Shown here: positions 21,831-34,187 of the stretch, piece after piece | How positions within the stretch are numbered: position 1 is the stretch's first letter | Layout: each line of letters starts with the position of its first letter | NCBI RefSeq assembly: GCF_963576615.1 | Contig: NC_088708.1 | Coordinates: forward strand, 68,530,672 to 68,594,671 | DNA length: 64,000 nt | Reading direction: 5' to 3' | DNA from: Watersipora subatra | Lineage: Eukaryota > Bryozoa > Gymnolaemata > Cheilostomatida > Watersiporidae | Notes under the pieces: model-generated | The model's input: the letters and a program-made list of their open reading frames with translations, nothing else | The model's database searches: none | What the model was told of the DNA's origin: nothing | Position numbers and translations under genes: made by a program

Positions 21831-24800
21831 CTACAATTATCTAAGGTTTCAGAAGTTCAAGTAGCTGAAAATATCTCGACACCACATTTCCTAGGTGAGG
21901 TCAAGCCGCTCAAAGTAGACAATCGCAGCTGGTCGGTGAGAATAAATATCACTTTCCACAACTGTCCCGAGGTCGTAAGTGTGTTCAAACTCGATACAGG
22001 TGCTGCTGTATCTGTATGCAGTGTAGATACTTTTGGAGGTAACATTCATGAACTGTCTAAACCCGACAAGCAACTTGTAGGACCCGGTAACACTCACTTA
22101 CCTGTACTAGGTTATGTCAATGCTAAGATGCGCATTGACAACCGACACATTGTTGAGAAAGTTTATATAGTTTCTGATCAGAACACTAATCTGTTAAGCA
22201 AGGACGCCTGTATTTCTTTAGGATTGGTTACTTGTGATGTAAATCATGTATTCAATGTTAACACTGTTTCTGGTGATGTTGTAGGGAAACATGATTTTAA
22301 ATCTGAATACCCTGATGTTTTTTGTGGTTTAGGCAAGCTCGCAGATCCATACACGATACAGATACGAGACGATGCGAAACCAGTAGCGTTGCATATCCCG
22401 TACGAAGTATCGATGCCCCGTTTGCAGATCGTAAAGAGGCAGCTGGACGATATGGAACGAAAGGAAGTCATTTCAAAGGTAACCGTACCTACAGACTGGT
22501 GTGCGGGTATGGTCCAGGTTCCGAAGGCAGACCAAAATCAGATCCGAATTTGTGCCGACGTTACAAATTTAAACAAGGCCGTACGGCGTGACACATATCC
22601 AAGTACGTCGGTCGATAGCTCGCTTGCTAAGATATCAGGTGCAAAGTTTATGAACAAGCTTGATGCAAACTCGGGCTATTATCAAATTCCGCTATCTGAC
22701 GAATCCCGGCTACTCACGACATTCGTGACTCCTTTTGGGCGTTATTGCTACAATAGGGTTCCATTCAGACTAGTCAGCGCCGGCGACATCTTTCAACGGT
22801 GTATATATAACATTCTCGAAGGTCTTGACGGTGTTGTCTGTCACATGGACGACTTATTAGTATACAGCTCTGTCAGCGAACAGGAGCATGATGATCGTGT
22901 CCGCAAAGTGCTCCAACGCCTGAGGGCGGCCGGCATGACACTTAATGCGGAGAAATGTTGCTTCAGCCAACGCTCCACGAAATTTTTAGGTCATTTAGTA
23001 GATGCAGAAGGCGTGAGACCTGATCCCGATCGTATCAGAGATATTCAAAATCTCGCTGACCCGACAAATATAACTGAACTACAATCACTCTTAGGTACCG
23101 TGAATCAGTTGGGAAAGTTCTCGCCACGCATTCCTGAATTGACGATACCACTTCGTGCTGTCCTCAAGTCGTCACATTGGGTCTGGGATGTTGCCCAAAA
23201 GCAAGCCGTGTCTGACATTAAGTGTGAATTGTCGAAAGCTCCGTGTTTAGCATGGTACAGCATCGACAAACCAATAATCATAATGTGTGACGCTTCCAAT
23301 CAGGGTCTAGGAGCAGTTTTGCTACAAGTGCAATCCGATGGCTCCCGAAGGCTAGTAGCATGTAAATCCCGATCTCTAACCGAAACCGAACAGCGTTGGT
23401 CATCTATAGAGAAAGAGGCACTAGGTATAGCGTGGTCATGTGCTAAGTTCGATAGGTACATTCTTGGCCATCAGGACGTGACAGTCGAAACTGATCACAA
23501 GCCGTTAGTGCCCATATTTAATTCGAAGGCGGTAAACGATCTTACGATTCGCATTCAAAGACAAAGGTTACGTGCAATGAAGTACACTTTTGTGACTAAA
23601 CACGTACCAGGAAAGTCAAATTATGTGGCAGATCTGCTTTCACGCCGACCAGTAGGTAGACCAGATGTCGAGGACAAGAAGCTCGCTGATGAAATTGAGG
23701 TGTACACTATATCGTCTCTATCGCAACTACCAGCGACGGACCGCAGGCTTAACGAGATTAAACACGCACAGCTGGAGGATACAACATGTAGGCAAATCAG
23801 GCAATACGTACGACATGGTTGGTCATTTTACTTATCAGACTTGCAGACGAACCTGAAGCCATATTGGCAAGTTCAAGAAGATCTGAGTCTGGTGGACAAT
23901 GTTCTCATGTATATGGACCGTTTGGTAATACCTCTTCCGATGCGCGCAGACATTCTTTTTAGATTGCATTGCGGCCATCAGGGCATCACAAAATGCAGAG
24001 AGAGAGCCCGCCAGTCAGTCTGGTGGCCAGGCATTTCTTCCGAGATTTCCGAAATGATAGTCATGTAGAACATGCCAAACATACTCTAGCAAAAAGACTG
24101 AACCGTTGCAACCGTCAATCTTCCCCGACCACCCATGGCAGCGTGTAGCCACCGACATGTTTCATTGGCAAAGCAAAGACTATGTACTAGTTATAGACTA
24201 TTATTCTAGGTACATAGAAGTGATAAAGCTAGATCGAACCGATAGCGACTCCGTGATCAATGCACTGAAGTCCGTATTCGCTCGTCACGGTATTCCACAG
24301 TCTGTTATATCTGACAATGGCCCACAGTACGCTAGCCAACAGTTCAAGAGGTTTGCCGAAGAGTACAATTTCCTCAGCATAACCAGCTCACCGAGATTTC
24401 CACAAGCTAATGGGGAAGCAGAGCGTGCCGTGCGCACAGTTAAGAATCTGCTACACAAATCATCCGACCCGTATAGAGCGCTACTAGCGTATAGGAACAC
24501 GCCCATACAGAACGATTATTCTCCTGCCGAACTACTTATGGGACGCCGTTTAAGATCGGACATACCCGTTGATCCGAAGTCACTCCTACCGAATCCTCCT
24601 GACATAGAGATAGTCAGGTCGAAAGAACAGGATTACAAATCCTGCATGAAGAGAGACTTTGACAGCCGCCACAGAGCGAAAGAGTTATCTCCGTTATCGC
24701 GAGGTGACGACGTGTATATTAGGGATCTCGACAGAGAAGGCGTTGTTACCAAAAACCTTCCAGGACGCTCGCATGAAGTACACACTCCGAACGGCAGCGT

Positions 24801-25002
24801 ACGTCGCAACCGTCAAGCCCTCTGCCGATTGTCACCGAACAATCAAGACACTGTCGAACCGAGCACTCTCCCACTAGTCGAGCGTGAGGCCGGATCCAAC
24901 ACTGCTGCAGTACGACAACCTATGTCAATTTCTGACAATCAGCCACCAGTACTACGCCGCAGCACTCGCATACGTAGACCTGTAAAGTGCATGGATCTGT
25001 GA
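21831..25002 (+). pseudogene. pol region of the Gypsy fossil
   Basis: Protease (FKLDTGAAVSVCS), reverse transcriptase (FMNKLDANSGYYQIPL; CHMDDLLVY), RNase H (IIMCDASNQGLGAVLL; VETDHKPL), integrase HHCC finger (HCGHQGITKC region) and catalytic core (ATDMFHW, ISDNGPQYAS, SPAELLMGRRLRSDIP) follow in Ty3/Gypsy order. Not intact as a whole. Treated as a fossil. Confidence 0.9.
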
Positions 25003-25170
25003 GCAGCTGTTGCATTCATTCGTTGCTAGGTCTTGTACATATTATACTCACTCTTGTTATTCTCAGTTTACGGCTTATATGTTTGCTGTTCAGCATAGTT
25101 TGTAATGCCTTCTTTCTGTATGCCCAATCCACATATGCCTTACCTACTTCTTATTTTGTATTAAGGGAGA

Positions 25171-25375
25171 TGTTGTAGTAGTCGTCTTCTCTCGTTCACA
25201 TATATACGTGTATTGTATCCGCATTATCCCAGTAGGATTATATATTAGGTTATGTGGAAAAATATATCATTCACTCTCGCTTCCGAGCAGAACAACACGA
25301 GATTGTTAATGACTGAATAAGGAAATCTATCGAACACATCTAGTCTAGTGGCCGTGCTAAACCAATCTTACTACA
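25171..25375 (+). repeat. 3' LTR of the Gypsy element
   Basis: 205 bp, about 99% identical to the 5' LTR by eye, preceded by a purine tract and followed by target-site copy agtgt. Confidence 0.95.
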
Positions 25376-25539
25376 AGTGTAGTAGAACAATTTTGCAAAA
25401 AATAGTTGCTTATTTTATGGTATATTACAGTCTCAATTGCGCCATAAGCCTTTGTATTGGCTCTAAATTTAATTTTGGCTGTAAGATAACTTCCGAGTAT
25501 GAGATCACTTTTAGCTGCAAGATTGCTTTCGTCTGAATG

Positions 25540-25727
25540 CAGGCCTGCCAACCCAAGAGTGGGGCAATGCTTGAGATTTTGTTTTGGGGCAATTGATGTA
25601 TCAATTATAGTATATAAAAAATTTAGAAAATTGGGGCAAAAATCTCACGCATTTCTCACGCATTTCATTTTTTCTTTGGGGTGATTGCGTGAGTCTCATG
25701 CCGAATGCGTGAGAGTTGGCAGGTATG
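25540..25727. mobile_element. 188-bp hAT-type MITE
   Basis: Inverted ends share cctgccaac (left caggcctgccaac, right gttggcaggtatg). Perfect 8-bp target duplication tctgaatg at 25532-25539 and 25728-25735. Inner sequence repeats ctcacgcat-type words. Eight-base duplications point to hAT; no coding. Confidence 0.85.
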
Positions 25728-25890
25728 TCTGAATGATTAATTTTTGTTGTATAAATCGATGTACTCACATGTACTGATGTGAAGATCAAGAAGAGCCTCG
25801 GTCTTTCGTCACACTTCCTTATATCCTCCCCTATACTGCCTTACACTAGCTTATCTACTAGCTTTACCCACTAGCTTGATCCAGCTTTAT

Positions 25891-25977
25891 CCACTCACCG
25901 TAATTACCAAGACCACCTGTACTGCCTTGAGCTCAGACACCAATATAGCCTGAGCCTAACAAATCTCATAATACAAC
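25891..25977 (-). repeat. Dispersed repeat, copy 1 of 3
   Basis: Minus-strand sequence closely matches the copies at 27186-27306 and 28932-29052 (shared ggctcaggctatattg, gtctgag, caaggcagt). This copy is the most diverged. Confidence 0.6.
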
Positions 25978-27185
25978 AATTTTCAGTTCTGATATGGGCG
26001 TCAATAAAGCTGGCACGTCTTATCAGTGTTTAATATTCATTCACAACAACATAATATGGTGGCAGTTTTATTATTATGAACAATTTTTACTGTGGTTATC
26101 ATTAGTCGTATTTTACAATATGTTTTCCGCAAGGTACCGCAGCAAGTAGCTAACTAAGATGCAGTGTGCAAATTGAAAAAAACTATTGATTGGTCTAACT
26201 AATATAATAATGTTGGAACTGAAAGCATGAAATATGTAAAAAACAAGCTTGAGGATTGATATGAGTATTGTTTAAACAAAAAGTTGACAAATATAAGCTC
26301 TGTGAAAATAGTTATGCATATATATGACAACAGATTTCTAGTTATGAAAACAACGTACAGTACAGAAATATTAAAATAGGTAAGGCTAGATGGTGAATGG
26401 TATTATTAGTCAAAGGGTAGTGGGTGTAGTTTGAGTTTTGTTTTAAAAGATTGCAGAGGAAGAGTTCTCAAATGAGCGCAGAGGCTTTTAAATGATTTTA
26501 GTAGGTTACTATTGAGTTTGTTGTGGTTTATGGAACTAGGTAAATTAAATCTGGTCCTGGTTTTGTGATCATGGTTTATGGTTTGAAAGCTATAGCTGAG
26601 TTATTTAGGGCAGTGATTGTGGAGTATTGAGCCAAAGTGTTGTGTTAAAATAGGTAATTACATCTGTTGTAGCAAAGATGAAGGAATCCGTCTTTCTGTA
26701 GTGGCAGCCAGCCAGGCACTAGCACTGAGTGTTTCGGCTAAAAGGTCACTAATTAGTAGCATGCACTATGAGCTGGAAACTTGCATAATAGCCAGCTCGG
26801 TTAACAGGACCAAGTCAGCATGGCCAGTGCCTTCCCAGCTGTTCAGTACAAAGAAGTCTGTTCGGCTACCTCAGCTCGACTGAACCAGCCACATGACTTA
26901 TATACTGGAGCCGAGTCGCGGAGGCAAGACTATCGGAGCGTAAAATGGCCAAGCCAAGCAAGAGAAGAAACACAAGGAGGCCAGATGAGCCAAGAAAGTC
27001 AGAAATCACTGGCAGTCTCTTGCTTGCTGTTTTTTGTAATGCGCGCACATCAAGTACACGTATTTATATGCATTTATGCAAAAGATATATCTACTCTACT
27101 ACCTTTTCAATTGGTGTTTTTAGGTTTTGTAGAAAATAAAGGAAACCAGCAGTTTCCTTTACATTTTTTTCAACCCACTTATAGG

Positions 27186-27306
27186 CCACCAATACTACCT
27201 AATCTCCTGGCTTTACACACTTACCATAACTGCGGCGACCACCTGCAACTGCCTTGACCTCAGACATCAATATAGCCTGAGCCCCACAAATCCCATCATA
27301 CAACAT
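27186..27306 (-). repeat. Dispersed repeat, copy 2 of 3, coding-like
   Basis: On the minus strand it reads CGAQAILMSEVKAVAGG and then a donor-like ggtaagtg. The copy at 28932-29052 keeps a similar reading, CGAQTMLASEVKAVVGG. It is probably part of the LTR-element debris around it, but its role is unknown. Confidence 0.6.
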
Positions 27307-27419
27307 AAACTTTCTTTTTTTGAGCCACACTACAACTACCAATAAGCCCACGTATTAACTCACCTTACTTGTGATGCTCCTTACTTGACTTTGTTAGGGT
27401 CGTCTCCATAGGCTGTGCC

Positions 27420-28926
27420 TCTGAGTCATCTGACCCGGTGCCACTTGCCAAAAATACTCTCCTCGTTAGTGCCATCACCAGTATACTCGTTAGTGCCATC
27501 ACCAGTATACTCGTTAGTGCCATCACCAGTATACTCGTTAGTGCCATCACCAGTATACAATCTCTTCTCTATCATCCTGACCGCCACTACCAATACTGCC
27601 ACTATCAACACTTCTACCATGACCACTGTCACCACCAACATTTCTACCACAACCATCAACATTTCCACCACTTCTAACTAACTCGGAGCCTGTTGGTTGG
27701 GTTAATAATGACTTCTCAACCCCATCTTTCATCTTAATGACATTCACACTACTGAAGACAGGCTTGGCAGCCATCCCGTGGTCGAGCTCCTGGGTCGTAA
27801 GCGACTGCACAGGGCTTGGCGCCACCGACCTTGGTGTTGTCATAGGTCGCAAACTATCAATCTTGGCCTGACCCTTAAATGGTGCAGGTCTACTACCAGC
27901 AATTCTCCTCTGGACTTCTCCTCCTCGGCCAACTGCTCAATTGCTGCCTTGAGTGCTTTGGCATTCTCCAACTCCATGATGGCTGCTTTGTGCTCGGCGC
28001 TCAATTTAGCCATCTTTTCCTCGAACCTTCTTCGCACTTCCTCTTCCTCACTTTCAATCATAGCAATCTTTCTCATGTAACCTTCTCTGTCCAGTATCCC
28101 ATCGCTACACACATTTGCTAAAAAAGAGCATACTTTTCCCATTATAGATACGAGTCTAGCTACTTTCTTAGCACTTTCATTCACCTCAGTATGACTGTAT
28201 CTACTGGAGATGTCAATAGATCTGACCTCATGTGTCTTCGATTGCGCCACTTCTTCCACCACCTCATCCACCACTTTTTCTTCATTCCTGTAAGGAGCAT
28301 GGTAGGTTGCTCTAAAGGACACTTTGTGATCTTTCTGCCAGTGACACGTGCTGCTACTTCTCTACACACTGCTAGTTGTATCATGCCCCATAGACACTTT
28401 CACTTCTCTGATGCTTTAGGCTGTCATCTCTTGACTACTAATCTCTCCTCCACTATCCTTGTGCCGGTTTCCGATATACCTTTCTACTATTTTACTTCTT
28501 CTGCTCATTATTCCCTTGGTTTACTAATCCAAAAATTTCGACTTGTACAGCCTTTTTCAACATTGTCCTCCCTGTCAGACTTATTGGTCAGGTTTTGCAA
28601 CTTGATACTATCTGAAACATGACAACGTAACCCAGCAGTATAACTCTCGATGAAAACAACCTAACTGGCTTCAACTTGCCCTCGCATATCGCATTTACAA
28701 CAGCCAATAATTTTAACTCATTCAACTCAGTTATGCTCAAAAACTTCGTTCTCAATCCTTTAATTACATAAACTTCAGCTTCCATAGCCCTGTGTTTACT
28801 TTCCGATTGAACCAGCACCATTCTAACTACGTTCAGTTCATTACCATCAGAGTTCTTTAAAGCTGTTGATTTGCTAGTTATATCAGTTGCAGCAAAGAAA
28901 AAAGGCTCCTCTTCTTTTCCACTCAC
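27420..28926 (-). pseudogene. Degraded LTR-element remains (gag-like and protease-like parts)
   Basis: Minus-strand frames hold an acidic coiled-coil stretch (EEEEVRRRFEEKMAKLSAEH) that could be gag-like, and a separate part with EVYVIKGLRTKFLSITEL, which resembles the end of a Gypsy protease before the reverse transcriptase. The order of the parts does not match one simple element, so more than one old copy may be mixed. Broken in several places. Assignment to LTR elements is tentative. Confidence 0.4.
27466..27562. repeat. 24-bp tandem repeat
   Basis: Four units of gttagtgccatcaccagtat plus actc. It keeps frames open on both strands (minus strand repeats EYTGDGTN). Followed by a low-complexity accaac/tctacca stretch to about 27675. 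Confidence 0.88.
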
Positions 28927-28931
28927 TTATA

Positions 28932-29052
28932 TTGCCTAATACCATCTAATTTCCTAGCCTTATAAACTTACAGCAACTGCCGCAACCACCCACAACTGCC
29001 TTAACTTCAGACGCCAACATAGTCTGAGCCCCGCAAACCCCATCATGCAACA
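28932..29052 (-). repeat. Dispersed repeat, copy 3 of 3
   Basis: Minus strand, about 120 bp, clearly similar to 27186-27306. The two copies lie about 1.75 kb apart in the same orientation and flank the gag-like debris, so they could be ends of one element; this is inference. Confidence 0.6.
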
Positions 29053-29053
29053 G

Positions 29054-30043
29054 GTAGCAGCTACAAATCGCTCAGCATGTAGTTTATTTCCATGTCTTTC
29101 CCTCATTATTTATACATGTTGTGCTCATTTACTTTTGCTCGCTCTCAGCGATAATAAAAAGACTGGAAGTGCACCATAGATGCGACCAGTGCATAGAATC
29201 GTTTACCGAGTGAACTCGTTGAAGTTGATTTTGGTTAGCAGGTTAAGGGAGGTTGTCTGATGCCTGACCCTCACTGGAAAGCGATTGAAGTTCCATCGTG
29301 TTGCTGGTTTTAAAAAGAAAATGCCACTGCTGGGTCCTGACAAGTGGAAACAACCAGAGAAACACAATTGTCCTGCTGGTGCAATCTAAAAGATTGCCAA
29401 CTCAGTCACTTATTGAAGATGATGCTTGTCGGTGCAATGAATACTGGTGCAATGCGGAAGATCGCTCGCTAGTTAATGCTGGTAGAAAAATTCAGTAAAC
29501 GTTGTAGTTTGTCTTGTATTAAGCGTAAGAATGAGTATAAGAATACATACAGTAGTATTTATATCTTATAGGGCAGGTTTTAGCAAGTTTAAGAGGGTAA
29601 AATGGAAGTGTCAACTATCTTAAACGGATAGTTATATAAAAGCTGTTGTGATTTGTATTTAGTCGAAAACAGACCCTGCCCTTAACATAGGATTATATAA
29701 TGGTTAGTCTTATTGTACATATCTAATGATTACACACACAAAGGAAATAAATAAAGATATATATTTTATTGTTTATGCCAGTCTACATCACTGTCCTTCC
29801 CTAGGATTAAGACACTAATCCAGTTATTTACATGATGGAGGGCTCTAGAAGAGTGCTAATGTTCTCCTGAAAGTTTTCCTTGAATAGAGCAAGAAATTCC
29901 TTCTGTCTGGTCATCCGACTCGCCATCTCTTCTATTCTTTCAAACATGAACTTGTTTGTCTGTTCATTTTTCATGTGGTACAGCTGGTGAATTTGAATGT
30001 TGTTGTCTGTAGAGTTGTACGATGAGCCTGATGAATGTGATTC
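29054..30043. other. Intergenic, nothing recognised
   Basis: AT-rich DNA between two sets of LTR-element debris. An AATAAATAAA motif occurs at about 29748. No gene seen. Confidence 0.45.
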
Positions 30044-32530
30044 TTACTTCTTAACCTTGACTCTAGCTGGTTTAGTTAAAAATCGGTCAATCAGAGTGAA
30101 GGGCCTCTTTTTGCGAATGAATTGTTTTGATGTCGCTGTTATTGGTTGATTAACTTCTTGAGGTTTCACCCCTGATTCATTATTTAGAATTAGTTGGAGT
30201 GTGTAATTGTGCTGTACTTTTCTCTGTACTGGCTCATTCAAATTCTCGCTAGTTTTCACTGGGTCCATGATGGATGACTAGTATTGAGTAGTAACTTTGG
30301 CATTGCAGTATTTGGAAGGAATGGCTGATCCTCTACCTCATCTCAGTGAACAATTTTCTTTTCCCAACTCTCTGCTTAGCTCTTGGGAGCTGGCAACTGG
30401 TTTCTTTGCAACTAGGGGCAGATCTCCAGTTAATAGTTGCTGGGAAGTATAATTTGAGTTTTTCCTGATTTTGTATTTACCATTATCGAATTGTGTAAGT
30501 ATTACATATGGGCCGTAATACTTTGGTTGTAATTTAGTGTTGCCTTTTTTCTGAAACACCTAGCTAACATCCATACTTGAACCCCTTTCATGAATTTGGT
30601 TCTTATTCAAGATTAGCTTTCCTGATGTTTCACTGATGATAATGAACAAATCTATGACTATCAGCCATTTTTGTTGGAGAGCACTGCTGCATAGTCGCCC
30701 TTGGACTGTTTCGGATGTCCTGGTCCAGCAATGAGAGTATCCGGTAAATTCAGTTCTCACCCAAACATCATAAAGTTGGCGGTTTCATTGGTTAGTGAAT
30801 GTGATGTTGCATGTAATGTTTGCATGATCTGGTACAGCATCAAATCACAATCAGTTTCATTTCTTGAAAGTAACAGCGATCTGAGGGCGTCTGCTAGATC
30901 GCGATTTCCATGCTCTACCATCCTGTTGCCTTGTGGCTAATAGCTAGTGGTGTAACTCTGCGGACTCTCCCCTTTTTGTTACACAGCTCATGCATAAGTT
31001 TTGACTGGAACTGCGTTCTCACATCACTGTGAATTCTCTCAGGCAGCTTGAAATAAGCAAAAATCTTTTTATCTAGGATGTCGGCGATGTCAGCGTCTGG
31101 GATGGCAATAGCACCTCGCCATCTGGTAAAATGATCTGATGAAACCAGAATCTTTTTTTTTGGGTAGGAGTAGGGGGTCCCCCAAAGTCGATGGACATGA
31201 CTTGCCAAGTTCTGCAAAAAAATTAATTTTTGTTGTGCTTGGCTGGGGGATGTTTGCTGTTCTTAGCTGCCTGACAGATCTCGCATGCTTTACCATCCTA
31301 CAGAGGTCTTGGGACATCTCTGGCCAAGGCCTTGCAAGCCACAATCGTTTGTATGTGTAGTTTATTCTGGTATGATGTTGAGTGTGGGCTTTCTAGATGG
31401 CAAAAGCCCTCATGGCCTTGTGCCAGATAATTATTCAGTCTGCTCATTTGTTATGGGTCATCCTGATCGGTAAGATTTATTTCTTTATTTGGCATAAATG
31501 CGGTTTTTCTGTTAGCTTTTCAAGTTCCCATCTCCTTGGTCGATTGTCTGTCTGTTGATCCTATGACCTAGACCTGACTCTAGGACCGCGATGATGTGAG
31601 CCGTGCTAGTGCCAACTTGGTGCTGCAAGGCTGGGATTTTCTGGCTTACTGGGTCAGCCAGTCTTATTTGACTAGTAATAGCTTTTTTCTGTATCTGGAT
31701 TCGCACTCTCTGTATGGAGTGTGATGTCACATCTTCATTCTTGTAGTTCGGTTCTGGTAAGCCCCCATCTCTGTCCTCAATACGTTTACATTGTTTGCAT
31801 TCTATACAATTTCTGTTGAGCCCGTCAGCATTGTTATGTTTGTTGCTGGCACGGTATTGGAGCTGGAATCTGAATTCTGACAGTATTTTCAACTACTGGG
31901 CTACTCGATGACCCTTTCCTACTGTATAACCACTGTACTGAAGCATGGTCGGTGCGTAAGATAAATTGTTGCCCAAACAAATATGGTTTGAAATGCTTCA
32001 CCATGAGTACTAATCCGATGAGGGCTCTCCTCATGGTACAGTAGTTCCTTTCACTATTGGAGGTCTTGGAGTAAGAGGCAACCGGTCTCTCTTCCTCTTG
32101 TTGAACTTGAGACAGTACAGTTTCAACGCCATCCATGCTAGCATCTCTATCTAGCACATATTTCTTAGCTGAATCTGAAAAGGCTAGTGCCAGTGCTTCG
32201 AGTAGAAATTCTTTCTACTTGATGCACCAATCGAGTCCTCCTAAAAGACATTTATGAAAGGAGTCATCCTCCGTTTGACTTCATTCGAACTTAGCTCCTT
32301 TGGCTGTCGGGTGATTTAGCGGTTTTGCTACAGTGGCGTAATCCGGTCACAAACGGTGATACTAAATTAAGAACTCACAAATCCAAGAAATCTACGCAAT
32401 TCTGCCTGGCAGGTGGGAGTTGTCCATTCTCTAATAGCCCTGATTTTGTCCGAGTCTGTCTTGACTGTCCAGTGGTTGACTTTGTGCTCTAAGTACTTCA
32501 CTTTGCAGCAATTTTGGAAAAAACATGTGG
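30044..32530 (-). pseudogene. Ty3/Gypsy pol fossil, minus strand
   Basis: From high to low coordinates: end of the reverse transcriptase near 32370-32520 (VKYLEHKVN, ELRRFLGFV), RNase H near 31840-32160 (VASYSKTSNSERNYC, LRTDHASVQWLY), integrase finger and core near 30915-31360 (CRMVKHARSVRQ, SDHFTRWRGAIAIPD, ERIHSDVRTQFQS), then an integrase C-terminal part near 30338-30560 (LQPKYYGPYVILTQF). No LTRs were found. It is broken many times and is clearly older than the copy at 19027-25375. Confidence 0.85.
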
Positions 32531-34187
32531 TTTTTCGTCTGTTTGATAAAACAGTTACGGATGTCTACAGCTGCTACAAAAATAATTCCAACCATTTGGG
32601 TAACAAACTAGACCACTGCAATTTTGTCATACAGCTTCATGAAGGGCTAAACAGTAACTACAGGGAACCTCATAAATGACTAAGTGTCAGTACCCCAGCA
32701 GCCAGAAACACTGAAAAGAAGTTTCTTCAAAAGATACTAGATGCAACAAAATGTGTGCAGTTTGCGCTATACCAAACAAACTGAGCAAAGGATACACAGG
32801 AAACAGAATCTCAACCATCTCAACTGAAACATCACTCATAATGACTAGCATTGGCACTAGCATGTCTTGATTTCTAAATAATATTTTATTCTGCATTAAA
32901 AAGCATAGTATTTGTAAATAAATATAATAATCAATGTGAATCATCAATTAATTCACTGGTGGTAAGCTGAAATAGCCTCAACAACTTACCTGCGAAAGGG
33001 TAAAAGTTAGAGTGAAAATTGATTGAAAAAAGAGCAAACATAGAATCAATTCAATCAAAAACATGTAGCTGTCTAGTAGTGAAGGTGATGAATGTTGTGT
33101 GTTAAATAAAAATTAATTTTCTGAACAAAATTTTTTTTATTACCCGGGCATTCAACTAGTAAAGCATAAAATTAATTGAACCTATAGCACATACAGAAAT
33201 AAACAAACGTCTTCATTTAAAAGTTAGATGGTAAATAAATGTTGATTTTCTGTGCAAAAACATTTTTTATTACCCATGCAGCGCCGAGCACTCACCTAGT
33301 ACTTTATATAATTACCTGAAGCATTTATGCATTCATCTAGTACTGTATATAATTACCTGAAGTATTTATGATCAAGTTTTAGAAGATGTGGAATGTAATA
33401 AACAAAACTCTGTGTAGTCTCATAAAAATATTTGCTCCAACACATGAACATTTCGACATATTAAGCAGATTTTATGACAGATTAAGCTCATATATTAAGG
33501 TTCAGCTGTATTATGTAATGGTCTAATTACAGTAAATTTACTCATCTTTGTCAATGCATGGTGTTTTATTAAAATAGTAACAAGTTTGATAACCTGTTTT
33601 TGCCAACATGTTTTAACTAGTTTAGCTGTATTACAACACTAAAAATAACATATGTATAGTCACAAGGTTTTAGACACAATTATATGCAATTACTATTTTA
33701 CTGGCTGACTAGCTAAATAAACACGTTTAGTATACGAAACACAAATTTGCCATATTTCAATTTCTCTGACAGTTATTTAATGTTATGAATATGCTGAATG
33801 TGCTGTATTTGATAGTAATGCTCATTTTAACTGTCATATTTATTGTTGACATTCATTTATGTTGAAGTATCATTCAATACTCAAGGACTTAACCGATATT
33901 TGGTGGTAAATGCTCATGAAAACTGTTTCGAAATACCTAACATGGTTTGCATAAAGGTTTTGTTCTGGTACGCGTAAAGCTTCAATCAAAACCACACGAT
34001 ACGTAATAGTCAAAAAAGTGTGAAAGAAGTCGATAAAGCCTTTTTCTACTGAATCAGTCAAATTAGATTGAATAATCTAGAAAACTATTTATCAACAAAA
34101 ATGGTATATTGAGCAGGCATTAAGCACCATCATGACAGAAATTAAAAAAGTCCAATAAATAAAACATTGTTTGTCATTTAAACCTAT
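32531..34187. other. Intergenic, downstream of ZSWIM2
   Basis: AT-rich. Two diverged direct repeats of about 60 bp with tacctagtact-like words occur near 33290-33370. A tttatt at about 33838 could serve as a minus-strand polyadenylation signal for ZSWIM2. No exon seen. Confidence 0.45.

Larger units (their letters stand above)
19027..25375 (+). mobile_element. Ty3/Gypsy LTR retroelement, young but broken
   Basis: Two 205-bp LTRs (TGTTGTAG...TACTACA) differ at about two positions by eye, so insertion was recent. The copy is bounded by a perfect 5-bp target duplication, agtgt (19022-19026 and 25376-25380). A TGG-starting primer-binding-like site follows the 5' LTR and a purine tract (aagggaga) precedes the 3' LTR. 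Parts in order: gag (from 19265, with a CCHC knuckle near 21740-21830), aspartic protease (LDTGAA), reverse transcriptase (CHMDDLLVY), RNase H (VTVETDHKPL), integrase zinc finger and core (SDNGPQYAS). No envelope gene is seen. The order RT-RNase H-integrase marks Ty3/Gypsy. The copy is broken, with a handful of interruptions including a 1.7-kb element inserted in gag; apart from that it is nearly full length. Confidence 0.93.
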
